Shown here: piece after piece, positions 16,562-22,426 of the stretch
Layout: each line of letters opens with the position of its first letter
How positions within the stretch are numbered: the first letter of the stretch is position 1
Source: Prevotella sp.
GTDB lineage: Bacteria > Bacteroidota > Bacteroidia > Bacteroidales > Bacteroidaceae
Direction of reading: 5' to 3'
DNA: 22,464 nt
Assembly: GCA_022732315.1 (NCBI GenBank)
Contig: JAIJUV010000024.1
Coordinates: 1 to 22,464, forward strand
Translations under genes and position numbers: made by a program
Notes under the pieces: generated by a model
What the model was told of the DNA's origin: nothing
The model's database searches: none
What the model saw: the letters and a program-made list of their open reading frames with translations, nothing else

Positions 16562-17158
16562 TTACTTGTTGCAATCGCAGCCGCCTTCGCAGTTGCCATC
16601 CTTGCAGTCGCCGCCGCAGTTGTCGCAGCCGCCACCGCAACCGCCAGCCTCACCGCTGATGATCTGAGCCATCTTGGCGATTTCGTCTGCTGTTGCCTCA
16701 CGGCTCTCCAAAATCTGACCGCAGAAGTTGAGCTTCAAGCCAGCCAATGGGTGGTTAAGGTCGCAAGTAACCTTATCGTCTGTGATGTTCTTTACCACTG
16801 CGTTGAAGTGGTTGCCATCCTCGTTCTGCAATGGGATGATGGCACCTACCTGTACGTGCTGAGCATCAAACTGACCGTTGATAGTAAAGATCTGCTTGTC
16901 CAGGTCGAGTACGCGCTCATCATAGTGCAAACCGTAAGCCTGCTCTGGCTCCAACTCGAAGTCGAACTCCTCGCCTTCAGCCAAATCAACTACCTTCTCC
17001 TCGAAAGCTGGCAAAGTAACGCCCATGCCGCTGATGAAGAAGAAAGGACGCTCATCTGTAGTGCGCTCGATGAGCATCTCTTCGCCGTTATTACCCTTTG
17101 TTACATCGTAGAGTGCGTATGACACTCTAATAAACTTGTTCTTGTTGTTTGATTCCAT
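16562..17158 (-). CDS. slyD: SlyD-like FKBP peptidyl-prolyl isomerase with Cys-rich tail
   Basis: Peptidyl-prolyl cis-trans isomerase and chaperone of 198 residues. It has the split FKBP fold with an insert-in-flap domain: ISGMGVTLPAFEEKVVDLAEGEE (42-64), the AYGLHYDERV start of the insert (74-83), and the hallmark NHPLAG (135-140) with a C-terminal GLKLNF strand. After residue 172 the tail is almost only Gly, Cys, Asp and Asn, with seven cysteines at 174, 178, 181, 185, 190, 194 and 196. The E. coli SlyD tail binds nickel mainly through His and Cys; this one lacks His, so metal choice may differ. The upstream gap holds a large palindrome and no clear promoter. Confidence 0.92.
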   Translation of the reverse strand: MESNNKNKFIRVSYALYDVTKGNNGEEMLIERTTDERPFFFISGMGVTLPAFEEKVVDLAEGEEFDFELEPEQAYGLHYDERVLDLDKQIFTINGQFDAQHVQVGAIIPLQNEDGNHFNAVVKNITDDKVTCDLNHPLAGLKLNFCGQILESREATADEIAKMAQIISGEAGGCGGGCDNCGGDCKDGNCEGGCDCNK

Positions 17159-17190
17159 TATTATATTTGTTTTTTATTGTTATCTTACTC

Positions 17191-17262
17191 ATACCGGATT
17201 TTCTTATTTATATAATATTGTACGCGCGTACATTATATATATTGATAATCAGCATCCGGTAT
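17191..17262. repeat. Nested, nearly concentric inverted repeats
   Basis: Outer arms ATACCGGAT (17191-17199) and ATCCGGTAT (17254-17262) are exact reverse complements. In the middle lies the 14-bp perfect palindrome TGTACGCGCGTACA (17219-17232). The centres differ by only one base, so the 72 nt can fold as one long imperfect hairpin or cruciform. It lies between the coiled-coil gene and the slyD-like gene, 33 nt upstream of the slyD start. Confidence 0.85.
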
Positions 17263-17277
17263 ATGTGATACTTCATT

Positions 17278-17562
17278 CTATTTCTTTTTTGTTCTTTTAC
17301 GCTTTTCCATCTGTACGCTCTTCACCATTTCCATACGCTCTAAATAGATAGGGCGCCACTTGTCGATGATGTCTTGCAAACTTTTGCTCTTGCTTGAGAG
17401 GTCTGCGTATTCTTCGCCATCAGTTTCGCCCGCCTTCTTGAGGTCAAGCATTCTGGCGATGAGATTTTTCTGGTTTTCCTCGGCAGCTTTCAGCTGGTTT
17501 CCCAGTTTTTCCAGACTTTCGAGGAAGGCGAGTGCCTTGTCTATATGATTCTGTTCTTCCAT
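17278..17562 (-). CDS. Small coiled-coil protein of unknown function
   Basis: Protein of 94 residues, predicted helical throughout: MEEQNHIDKALAFLESLEKL, then heptad-like leucines through LKAAEENQKNLIARMLDLKK, a short acidic break (GETDGEEYADL), a second helix, and a very basic end (MEKRKRTKKK). There is no signal peptide or membrane segment, so it is presumably cytosolic; the basic tail could touch nucleic acid, which is speculation. It has its own likely promoter, is transcribed in the same direction as the slyD-like gene, and is separated from it by the large palindrome. Confidence 0.7.
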   Translation of the reverse strand: MEEQNHIDKALAFLESLEKLGNQLKAAEENQKNLIARMLDLKKAGETDGEEYADLSSKSKSLQDIIDKWRPIYLERMEMVKSVQMEKRKRTKKK

Positions 17563-17623
17563 TTGTCTAAGTGTATTTACTGCAAAATTTGTTTTGTTAT
17601 AGCTGATTGCAGCTTATCACTTG

Positions 17624-17631
17624 CAAAGATA
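17624..17631 (-). promoter_or_regulatory. -7 box of the coiled-coil gene promoter
   Basis: Minus strand TATCTTTG, a clean TAnnTTTG match, 62 nt upstream of the ATG at 17562. The -33 position is only T-rich, without TTTG. The leader contains a small AGCTG-ATTG-CAGCT hairpin (17601-17614). Confidence 0.6.
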
Positions 17632-17911
17632 CAACAAATAATTGGGATATGGAAAAGAAATGAAGGAAATGTTCGCTTTTTCTGTAAAAAAGGTGCGGAA
17701 CCACCGATTCTAGTGGGAATGACTGGGCAAAGTGACAGTGAATGCAGCTATAGAATAAACGGATGAAACCTTTTTGTTAACGATATTGCGTTTCTTCTAT
17801 CTTTTTGAATCGCAAAATATGTAATAAATGACGTTATGATGCTAATTTCTGCTTTTCAGTTTTGATATATATCAATAAATAAGCGGAATTCTGCATTTTT
17901 TTGCCTAATTG
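17632..17911. other. Intergenic region with no credible gene
   Basis: No convincing coding frame. It contains a segment bounded by inverted repeats, AAAAAGGT (17687-17694) and ACCTTTTT (17768-17775), and a 14-bp perfect palindrome TTGATATATATCAA (17862-17875). The palindrome lies about 80 bp upstream of the predicted start site of the next gene. Confidence 0.7.
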
Positions 17912-17943
17912 TTTGCGTACACAACAAAAAGTTCGTATCTTTG
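17912..17943 (+). promoter_or_regulatory. Promoter of the small secreted protein gene
   Basis: TTTG (17912-17915), 20-nt spacer, TATCTTTG (17936-17943). Transcription would start near 17950 with a leader of about 100 nt before the ATG at 18051. Confidence 0.85.
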
Positions 17944-17973
17944 CAGTGTCTTAAAGAAAAAGACTATAGGATA

Positions 17974-18021
17974 ATGTTTAACAAGAGTCCTTCATGTAAC
18001 TCCCAGGAGTTTGGAAGATGA
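17974..18021 (+). CDS. 15-codon upstream ORF in the leader of the secreted-protein gene
   Basis: ATG at 17974 opens a 15-residue frame, MFNKSPSCNSQEFGR, ending with TGA at 18019-18021. The stop overlaps an ATG at 18018 (ATGA) that is in frame with the downstream gene. The ORF runs through the leader hairpin. Its position suggests translational control, but it may be a chance frame; nothing marks it as conserved. Confidence 0.35.
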   Translation: MFNKSPSCNSQEFGR

Positions 18022-18024
18022 CTC
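17985..18024 (+). promoter_or_regulatory. Leader hairpin before the small secreted protein
   Basis: Stacked pairings: GAGTC (17985-17989) with GACTC (18020-18024), CTTC (17990-17993) with GAAG (18014-18017), and an inner self-complementary AACTCCCAGGAGTT (17998-18011). The structure buries the ATG at 18018 and ends 26 nt before the ATG at 18051. Confidence 0.65.
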
Positions 18025-18050
18025 GTAAAGTAAAGAAAGGTAAAAAGATT

Positions 18051-18404
18051 ATGAAGAAGATTATGATTATGGCAGTAGCAATGTTCGCAATGGCAACAAC
18101 TACTTTCGCAGCAGAGGAGAACACAAATGCAACAGCAGCGTTCAACATGAACATCAAGATGGGTAGCTTGGCAAACGCTTTGTCACTCAACCTTGATCAG
18201 GCTGAGGCTGTAGCTGATGTACACAAGAACTTCACTGCAGATATGATGAATGCAGCAACAGCAACAGCTGAGGATCGTGCTGCTATGATTGACAAGGCTG
18301 TCATCAAGGATTTGAAGTACATGCACAGCATCCTCAACGATGCTCAGTATCGTAAGTATGTGATGCTCTTGAATGCAACACTTGTAAATCGTGGTTTGAA
18401 GTAA
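18051..18404 (+). CDS. Small secreted protein of unknown function
   Basis: Protein of 117 residues from the ATG at 18051, with a signal peptide MKKIMIMAVAMFAMATTTFA, cleavage likely near residue 20. The mature part is helical: FNMNIKMGSLANALSLN, LDQAEAVADVHKNF, then a C-terminal IKDLKYMHSILNDAQYRKYVMLL and NRGLK. Similar short exported proteins occur in Bacteroidales; I know of no function. A longer form from ATG 18018 would put 11 mostly basic residues in front of the signal peptide. That start lies inside the leader hairpin and overlaps the upstream ORF stop, so it cannot be excluded as a coupled start. The gene has its own promoter and terminator. Confidence 0.8.
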   Translation: MKKIMIMAVAMFAMATTTFAAEENTNATAAFNMNIKMGSLANALSLNLDQAEAVADVHKNFTADMMNAATATAEDRAAMIDKAVIKDLKYMHSILNDAQYRKYVMLLNATLVNRGLK

Positions 18405-18456
18405 TTCGATTTCGATAGAATTCAAATAAGATTATTATAAGAGAGAGATATTTTGG

Positions 18457-18495
18457 AACTGCAGGTTGGACTAGATGGTCTGACTTGCAGTTTTT
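18457..18495 (+). terminator. Terminator of the small secreted protein gene
   Basis: AACTGCA (18457-18463) pairs with TGCAGTT (18486-18492), and the stem continues inward to about 15 pairs including G:U. It is followed by a T-run at 18491-18495. Confidence 0.85.
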
Positions 18496-18582
18496 CGTTT
18501 CTGCAGGTTTCTCTTAGTTTCTTTTTCGTTTTCCGCGGGCTTCTTCCCGTATCAGCGGGGCAATGCTGATACTCATTACTTC

Positions 18583-18616
18583 TAGGTATTTGGTAAAACC
18601 CCCATTTTTAGGTATT
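18583..18616 (+). promoter_or_regulatory. TAGGTATT direct repeat upstream of the small-RNA promoter
   Basis: TAGGTATT at 18583-18590 and 18609-18616, 26 bp apart, with AAACCCCC between them. The second copy overlaps the -33 region of the promoter at 18614-18645. It is a plausible operator; no regulator is identified. Confidence 0.5.
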
Positions 18617-18645
18617 GCAGGGTTCGAAAAAAAGTCGTACCTTTG
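18614..18645 (+). promoter_or_regulatory. Promoter of the candidate small RNA
   Basis: ATTG (18614-18617) as a weak -33 element, 20-nt spacer, TACCTTTG (18638-18645). The -7 neighbourhood is identical over 20 bases to that of the promoter at 13627-13657. The expected start is near 18652. Confidence 0.7.
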
Positions 18646-18651
18646 CAACCG

Positions 18652-18788
18652 TAATCAGGAAAGAGAAACTTTTAGATAGAATTAGATTATAGATACTGAA
18701 TGAAACGAATCTTGTTCGCTAATAGAAATAATTCATAATGTTTTTGTATAATGAGATCAGCCCGTCCGTGAGGATGGGCTTTCTCTTT
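18652..18788 (+). ncRNA. Candidate small RNA of about 135 nt
   Basis: A predicted start near 18652 and an intrinsic terminator at 18759-18788 enclose a transcript with no long frame. It does contain a 12-codon ORF, MKRILFANRNNS (18700-18738), which could be a small peptide or chance. No rightward gene follows before 19642, and the next gene is on the other strand, so it is not a leader of something downstream. No known RNA family was recognised. Confidence 0.5.
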
Positions 18789-18790
18789 TA
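18759..18790 (+). terminator. Terminator of the candidate small RNA
   Basis: AGCCCGTCC (18759-18767) pairs with GGATGGGCT (18772-18780), nine pairs with one G:U, a GTGA loop, and a T-rich tail TTCTCTTTTA. On the opposite strand no T-run follows, so it acts rightward. Confidence 0.85.
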
Positions 18791-18859
18791 TTTCACTTTC
18801 GATAAGTCTTTTGTTTCACTTTCGATAAGTCGTCTATTTCTCCTTCAATAAGTCGTCCA
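18791..18859. repeat. 23-bp tandem repeat, three copies, entering a gene end
   Basis: Units start at 18791, 18814 and 18837, an exact 23-bp period. TTTCACTTTCGATAAGTC is identical in the first two; the third, TTTCTCCTTCAATAAGTC, forms the last codons of the leftward acidic-protein gene. The gene's stop codon (18834-18836) lies at the junction of copies two and three. Confidence 0.9.
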
Positions 18860-19289
18860 GGAAACTATCCAGATCACTGTCCAGGTTTTCCATCAGGTCG
18901 CCTCCCACGATGATGGTATCATCGTCGGCGAGGTAAAGTTCGCCAAGATTTTCCTTGTCGTCATCTTCCAGCACAAAACTATATGGCTTCAGAATGCCGA
19001 GATTGTCGATCGTTTCCGAATTCTTACGCATGACGTCACGTAAGGTCTTGGCAACTTCGTCGTAGAAATTCTCGTCCTTGTTGTCAATCCATTGTTCAAC
19101 TACGCAGCGAGTAATCTCGTTATCTTCGTCGTCAAAAGCCAAGAGCTCACCGCTGTCTTGTGAAACTCTCACGTGGATGTCGGTCAGCACGGTATTGTCT
19201 TCTTCCGAAAGTTGTGCTGGAAACTTTTGAGCCACTTTTCTGATGAAGCGCTCAACTTGTTGAATTGTCTGCTCTATTTCCATAATCAT
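18834..19289 (-). CDS. Acidic protein of unknown function
   Basis: Protein of 151 residues from the ATG at 19289 (149 from the in-frame ATG at 19283). It starts with an amphipathic helix (MEIEQTIQQVERFIRKVAQKF), then a mixed domain with DIHVRVSQDSGELLAFDDEDNEI and WIDNKDENFYDEVAKTLRDVM, and ends very acidic (ENLDSDLDSFLDDLLKEK). There is no signal peptide, so it is presumably cytosolic. A frame open upstream to 19565 would cross a consensus promoter, so the short form is preferred. The gene has its own promoter, diverges from the rnf operon, and its 3' end is part of a 23-bp tandem repeat. No family recognised. Confidence 0.75.
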   Translation of the reverse strand: MIMEIEQTIQQVERFIRKVAQKFPAQLSEEDNTVLTDIHVRVSQDSGELLAFDDEDNEITRCVVEQWIDNKDENFYDEVAKTLRDVMRKNSETIDNLGILKPYSFVLEDDDKENLGELYLADDDTIIVGGDLMENLDSDLDSFLDDLLKEK

Positions 19290-19339
19290 AGTTTTATTGT
19301 GCCTCGGCACACAAGGTGTCTTAGCGTTCTTGTTTTCTG

Positions 19340-19370
19340 CAAAGGTAACAAAAAAAATGATATAAACAAA
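19340..19370 (-). promoter_or_regulatory. Promoter of the acidic-protein gene
   Basis: Minus strand TTTG (19370-19367), 19-nt spacer, TACCTTTG (19347-19340). Transcription would start near 19333, leaving a leader of about 45 nt. Confidence 0.85.
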
Positions 19371-19500
19371 GAAGATAGAGTGAAAAATGCAAAAAACCTT
19401 TTTTTTCTCTGTTTTTCCTCGAATTTGCCCGTTTTTTACCCCGAAAATGTAACAGAGAAAACGTTTACGTTTCTTTTCGCAAAATAAGTTGGGCTTTTTG

Positions 19501-19531
19501 TTTGTCGTTTGTAAATTTAGTGTTATCTTTG
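19501..19531 (+). promoter_or_regulatory. Promoter of the rseC-rnf operon
   Basis: TTTG (19501-19504), 19-nt spacer, TATCTTTG (19524-19531). The expected start near 19538 gives a leader of about 104 nt. Confidence 0.85.
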
Positions 19532-19576
19532 CAGAGAAATTCGATTTGCTAACTCTACTTTGCAATTATAAGGGTT

Positions 19577-19627
19577 ATGGAAAGATTCTTGGCAGAGTGG
19601 GAGATGCAAGGAAAAAGACAAGACTAA
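19577..19627 (+). CDS. 16-codon upstream ORF in the rnf leader
   Basis: ATG at 19577 opens a frame of 16 codons, MERFLAEWEMQGKRQD, stopping 14 nt before the rseC-like ATG. It may be a leader peptide or a chance frame. No ribosome-binding site or run of one amino acid supports attenuation. Confidence 0.25.
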   Translation: MERFLAEWEMQGKRQD

Positions 19628-19641
19628 CTATTCAGTAACAA

Positions 19642-20055
19642 ATGAGTAATAAGATAAAACATGCTGGAGTTGTGGATGGAGTAGAAGGAGAGTGCGTTCG
19701 GGTACGCATCTTGCAGTCTTCTGCCTGCAGTGCCTGTAAGGTGGCTGCACATTGCAATGCTTCAGAAACTAAGGAAAAAATAATAGATGTAATGGATGCT
19801 GATGCTTCCCATTATCAGAAGGGCGATCAGGTGATGGTTGTGGCTGATACGGCGGTTGGCTTTCGTGCCAGCCTGTATGGTTACCTCCTTCCTTTGATTC
19901 TGATGGTCGTTACCTTGGTGGGCGTTTTGGCTGCCACTCATTCCGAGGGTTTGGCGGCTTTGTCGGCATTGGGCATCCTGATGCCTTATTATGTCCTCCT
20001 CTTCCTGATGAGAAACAAACTACGAAATAGGTTGAGCTTTACTCTGGAACGTTAA
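19642..20055 (+). CDS. rseC: RseC/SoxR-reducing-system family membrane protein
   Basis: Inner-membrane protein of 137 residues. The N-terminal cytoplasmic part carries cysteines 29, 32 and 38 in SSACSACKVAAHC, typical of the RseC/RsxC-associated family. Two hydrophobic segments follow (about 72-94 and 98-120). In other bacteria RseC is tied to the Rsx/Rnf complex that reduces SoxR or to sigma-E control; here it starts the rnf operon, the usual Bacteroidota arrangement, so a role in maturing or supporting Rnf is more likely. rnfB starts 65 nt downstream. Confidence 0.88.
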   Translation: MSNKIKHAGVVDGVEGECVRVRILQSSACSACKVAAHCNASETKEKIIDVMDADASHYQKGDQVMVVADTAVGFRASLYGYLLPLILMVVTLVGVLAATHSEGLAALSALGILMPYYVLLFLMRNKLRNRLSFTLER

Positions 20056-20120
20056 AAAGGTAAAGGGTAAGGGACTCTCTATAAACAAAATCTGAAATAT
20101 TAATAAAACAATAAAACATT

Positions 20121-21029
20121 ATGGAATTAATTTTGAGTGCTGTCTTGGTGCTCGGTGCCATTGCGCTGGTAGCAGCGCTGGTGCTCTTCGGAGTTTCCAA
20201 GAAGTTTGCCGTTGAAGAAGACCCTCGATTGGGACAGGTGGGTGAACTCCTTCCGGGTGCCAACTGCGGTGGTTGCGGTTTTGCCGGATGTTCCGGTATG
20301 GCGGCAGCGCTGGTCAAGGGTGCTGATGCCGGTAGCATCGACGGACTGATGTGTCCTGTGGGTGGTGCCGACGTGATGGGCAAGGTGGCTGATCTCCTGG
20401 GGCTGGCTGTGGCTAACACAGAGGCTAAGGTGGCAGTGGTTCGATGTAATGGCTCTTGCGAGCATCGTCCTCGCATTGCCGAGTATGATGGTTTGCACAC
20501 TTGTGCTGCTATGAACTCCTGTGGTGCTGGTGAAACCGGCTGCGGATTCGGCTGTCTGGGTTGTGGCGATTGTGTGGCTGCCTGCCAGTTTGGTGCCATC
20601 TCTATCAATCCTGAGACGGGGCTTCCTGAGGTAGATGAGGAGAAGTGTACGGGTTGTGGTGCTTGCGCCAAGGCTTGTCCACGTCATATCATCGAGCTTC
20701 GAAAGAAGGGCCCTAAGGGTCGCCGTGTTTATGTGCAGTGCGTGAACCACGACAAGGGAGCTGTGGCTAAGAAGGCTTGTAGCGTTGCTTGCATCGGATG
20801 CGGTAAGTGTCAGAAAGTCTGCAAGTTTGATGCTATCACCATTGAGAATAATGTGGCTTATGTTGACTTCAATAAGTGCCGCATGTGTACCAAGTGTGTT
20901 GACGAATGCCCAACAGGTGCTCTCGTAAAAGTAAATTTCCCAGTTAAGAAGGCAAAGCCAGCTGCTGAGGCTGCTCCTGTAGCAGAAGCTCCAGTTGCTG
21001 CACCTGCTGAAGTAAAGAAGGAGGATTAA
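20121..21029 (+). CDS. rnfB: Rnf complex subunit RnfB
   Basis: Ferredoxin-like electron-entry subunit of the Rnf ferredoxin:NAD+ oxidoreductase, 302 residues. One N-terminal membrane helix (3-24) is followed by the Fe-S module with Cys49, Cys52, Cys57 and Cys78 (NCGGCGFAGC...MCP). Further cysteine clusters include CLGCGDCVAAC, CTGCGACAKACP, CIGCGKCQKVC and CRMCTKCVDECP, giving several predicted [4Fe-4S] clusters beyond the first. The tail is Ala/Pro/Val-rich (AEAPVAAPAEVKKED), probably flexible. It overlies the membrane on the cytoplasmic side. rnfC follows after 3 nt, a tight operon. Confidence 0.95.
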   Translation: MELILSAVLVLGAIALVAALVLFGVSKKFAVEEDPRLGQVGELLPGANCGGCGFAGCSGMAAALVKGADAGSIDGLMCPVGGADVMGKVADLLGLAVANTEAKVAVVRCNGSCEHRPRIAEYDGLHTCAAMNSCGAGETGCGFGCLGCGDCVAACQFGAISINPETGLPEVDEEKCTGCGACAKACPRHIIELRKKGPKGRRVYVQCVNHDKGAVAKKACSVACIGCGKCQKVCKFDAITIENNVAYVDFNKCRMCTKCVDECPTGALVKVNFPVKKAKPAAEAAPVAEAPVAAPAEVKKED

Positions 21030-21032
21030 ATC

Positions 21033-22385
21033 ATGAATTTGAGAACTTTTAGAATTGGTGGAGTTCACCCAGAAGAGAATAAGATTACTGCCGAGATGGC
21101 TACTCAGGTAGCTCCTCTCCCTAAGCAGGCTATTTTCCCGCTTGGTCAGCACATTGGTGCTCCTGCCAAGCCTGTAGTTGCCAAGGGCGACAAGGTGAAG
21201 GTGGGTACACTCATCGCTGAGGCTGGTGGCTTTGTGAGTGCTCCTATTTACAGTTCCGTTTCAGGAACCGTGTTCAAGGTAGATACATCTATTGATGCTA
21301 CCGGTTATCGCAAGCCTTGCATTATTATTAATGTAGAAGGTGACGAGTGGGAGGAGAGCATCGACCGCTCTGAGAAACTCGAGACGCTGGAGGCTCATGA
21401 CGAGCTGACTCCAGAAGAGATTGTCAACCGTATCAAGGTGGCTGGTGTCACTGGTATGGGTGGTGCCGGTTTCCCAACCTTCATCAAGCTTTGCCCTCCT
21501 CCAGGAGCCAAGGCTGAGTGTGTCATCATCAATGGTGTAGAGTGTGAGCCTTATATCACAGCCGACTATCGCCTGATGATGGAGCATGCCGATGAGATTC
21601 TCGTTGGCTTGAACCTTCTGATGAAGGCGGCAAAGGTAGAGAAGGGCTACATCGGTATCGAGGACAACAAGCCTGCTGCCATCAAACTCTTTGAGGAAAA
21701 GACTGCCAATGACGCTCGTATCGAGATTGTTCCTCTGGCTAAGAAGTATCCTCAGGGTGGTGAGAAGCAGCTGGTGGATGCCGTCATCCGCCGTCAGGTT
21801 CCAGCTCCTCCAGCTATCCCTGTTAACGTTGGAGCAATTGTTCAGAATGTAGGTACTGCCTTCGCTGTTTATCAGGCAGTTATGAAGAATAAGCCTCTCT
21901 TCGAGCGCTATACCACTGTTACCGGAAAGCAGGTGAAGAATCCTGGCAACTTCCTCGTACGTATGGGAACTCCATTCTCTCAGATGATTGAGAACTGTGG
22001 CGGTTTGCCAGAGGGTGCCAACAAGGTATTGGCTGGTGGTCCGATGATGGGTAAGGCTGTGATAAGCCTCGATGTTCCTGTAACCAAGGGTACTAACTCC
22101 ATCACCGTATTGACCGATGCTGATGCTCATCGCAAGAAGGCTCAGCCATGTATCCGCTGTGCCAAGTGTGTGGATGCCTGCCCAATGGGCTTGGAGCCAT
22201 ATTTGCTCGCTACCCTGAGTGTAGTGAAGGATTATGAGCGCCTGGAGGCAGAGGAGGTAACATCCTGCATCGCCTGCGGTTCATGCCAGTTCACCTGTCC
22301 ATCTCATCGCCCTATCCTCGATAACATCATCAACGGTAAGGCTGCAGTGATGGGCATCATCAGAGCACGAAATGCCAAGAAGTAA
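21033..22385 (+). CDS. rnfC: Rnf complex subunit RnfC
   Basis: NADH-oxidising, FMN-containing peripheral subunit of Rnf, 450 residues. The N-terminus (TFRIGGVHPEENK, FPLGQHIGAPAKPVV) is the RnfC barrel-like domain. The nucleotide-binding segment VTGMGGAGFPTFIK lies near 146-159, followed by a region with INGVECEPY, and an SLBB-type domain precedes two C-terminal [4Fe-4S] motifs, CIRCAKCVDACPMG and CIACGSCQFTCP. It passes electrons between NADH and RnfB. Some Rnf C subunits have long C-terminal repeats; this one stops soon after the second cluster. Confidence 0.96.
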   Translation: MNLRTFRIGGVHPEENKITAEMATQVAPLPKQAIFPLGQHIGAPAKPVVAKGDKVKVGTLIAEAGGFVSAPIYSSVSGTVFKVDTSIDATGYRKPCIIINVEGDEWEESIDRSEKLETLEAHDELTPEEIVNRIKVAGVTGMGGAGFPTFIKLCPPPGAKAECVIINGVECEPYITADYRLMMEHADEILVGLNLLMKAAKVEKGYIGIEDNKPAAIKLFEEKTANDARIEIVPLAKKYPQGGEKQLVDAVIRRQVPAPPAIPVNVGAIVQNVGTAFAVYQAVMKNKPLFERYTTVTGKQVKNPGNFLVRMGTPFSQMIENCGGLPEGANKVLAGGPMMGKAVISLDVPVTKGTNSITVLTDADAHRKKAQPCIRCAKCVDACPMGLEPYLLATLSVVKDYERLEAEEVTSCIACGSCQFTCPSHRPILDNIINGKAAVMGIIRARNAKK

Positions 22386-22426
22386 AGAATAAAAGTAAAA
22401 ACAAACCAAATACTTGATTAAGTAAA

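Larger units (their letters stand above)
18405..18833. other. Gene-poor region with terminator, small-RNA unit and repeats
   Basis: Contains the terminator of the secreted-protein gene, an 8-bp perfect hairpin GTATCAGC/GCTGATAC (18549-18572), a TAGGTATT direct repeat, a promoter, a candidate small RNA with its terminator, and a 23-bp tandem repeat. The main parts are listed separately. Confidence 0.8.
19290..19641. other. Divergent intergenic region between the acidic-protein gene and the rnf operon
   Basis: Holds the two divergent promoters listed separately and a TGTGCC/GGCACA hairpin (19298-19311) just before the acidic-protein start. A 16-codon upstream ORF (19577-19627) lies in the rnf leader. 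The stretch between the promoters (about 19371-19500) is AT-rich with no recognised signal. Confidence 0.75.

Noticed and set aside
17545..17766. 73-codon rightward frame
   Set aside because: No promoter or ribosome site; begins antisense inside the coiled-coil gene and has atypical composition.
18617..18634. Sequence resembling a tRNA T-loop (GGGTTCGA)
   Set aside because: No acceptor, D or anticodon stems can be drawn around it; it lies in a promoter spacer.
19290..19565. N-terminal extension of the acidic protein to 19565
   Set aside because: The added residues are low-complexity, Lys/Phe-rich translations of AT-rich DNA and span the gene's own promoter at 19340-19370.
20127..21152. 341-codon leftward frame over rnfB and the start of rnfC
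   Set aside because: Antisense shadow of a well-identified operon with strong ferredoxin motifs on the plus strand.
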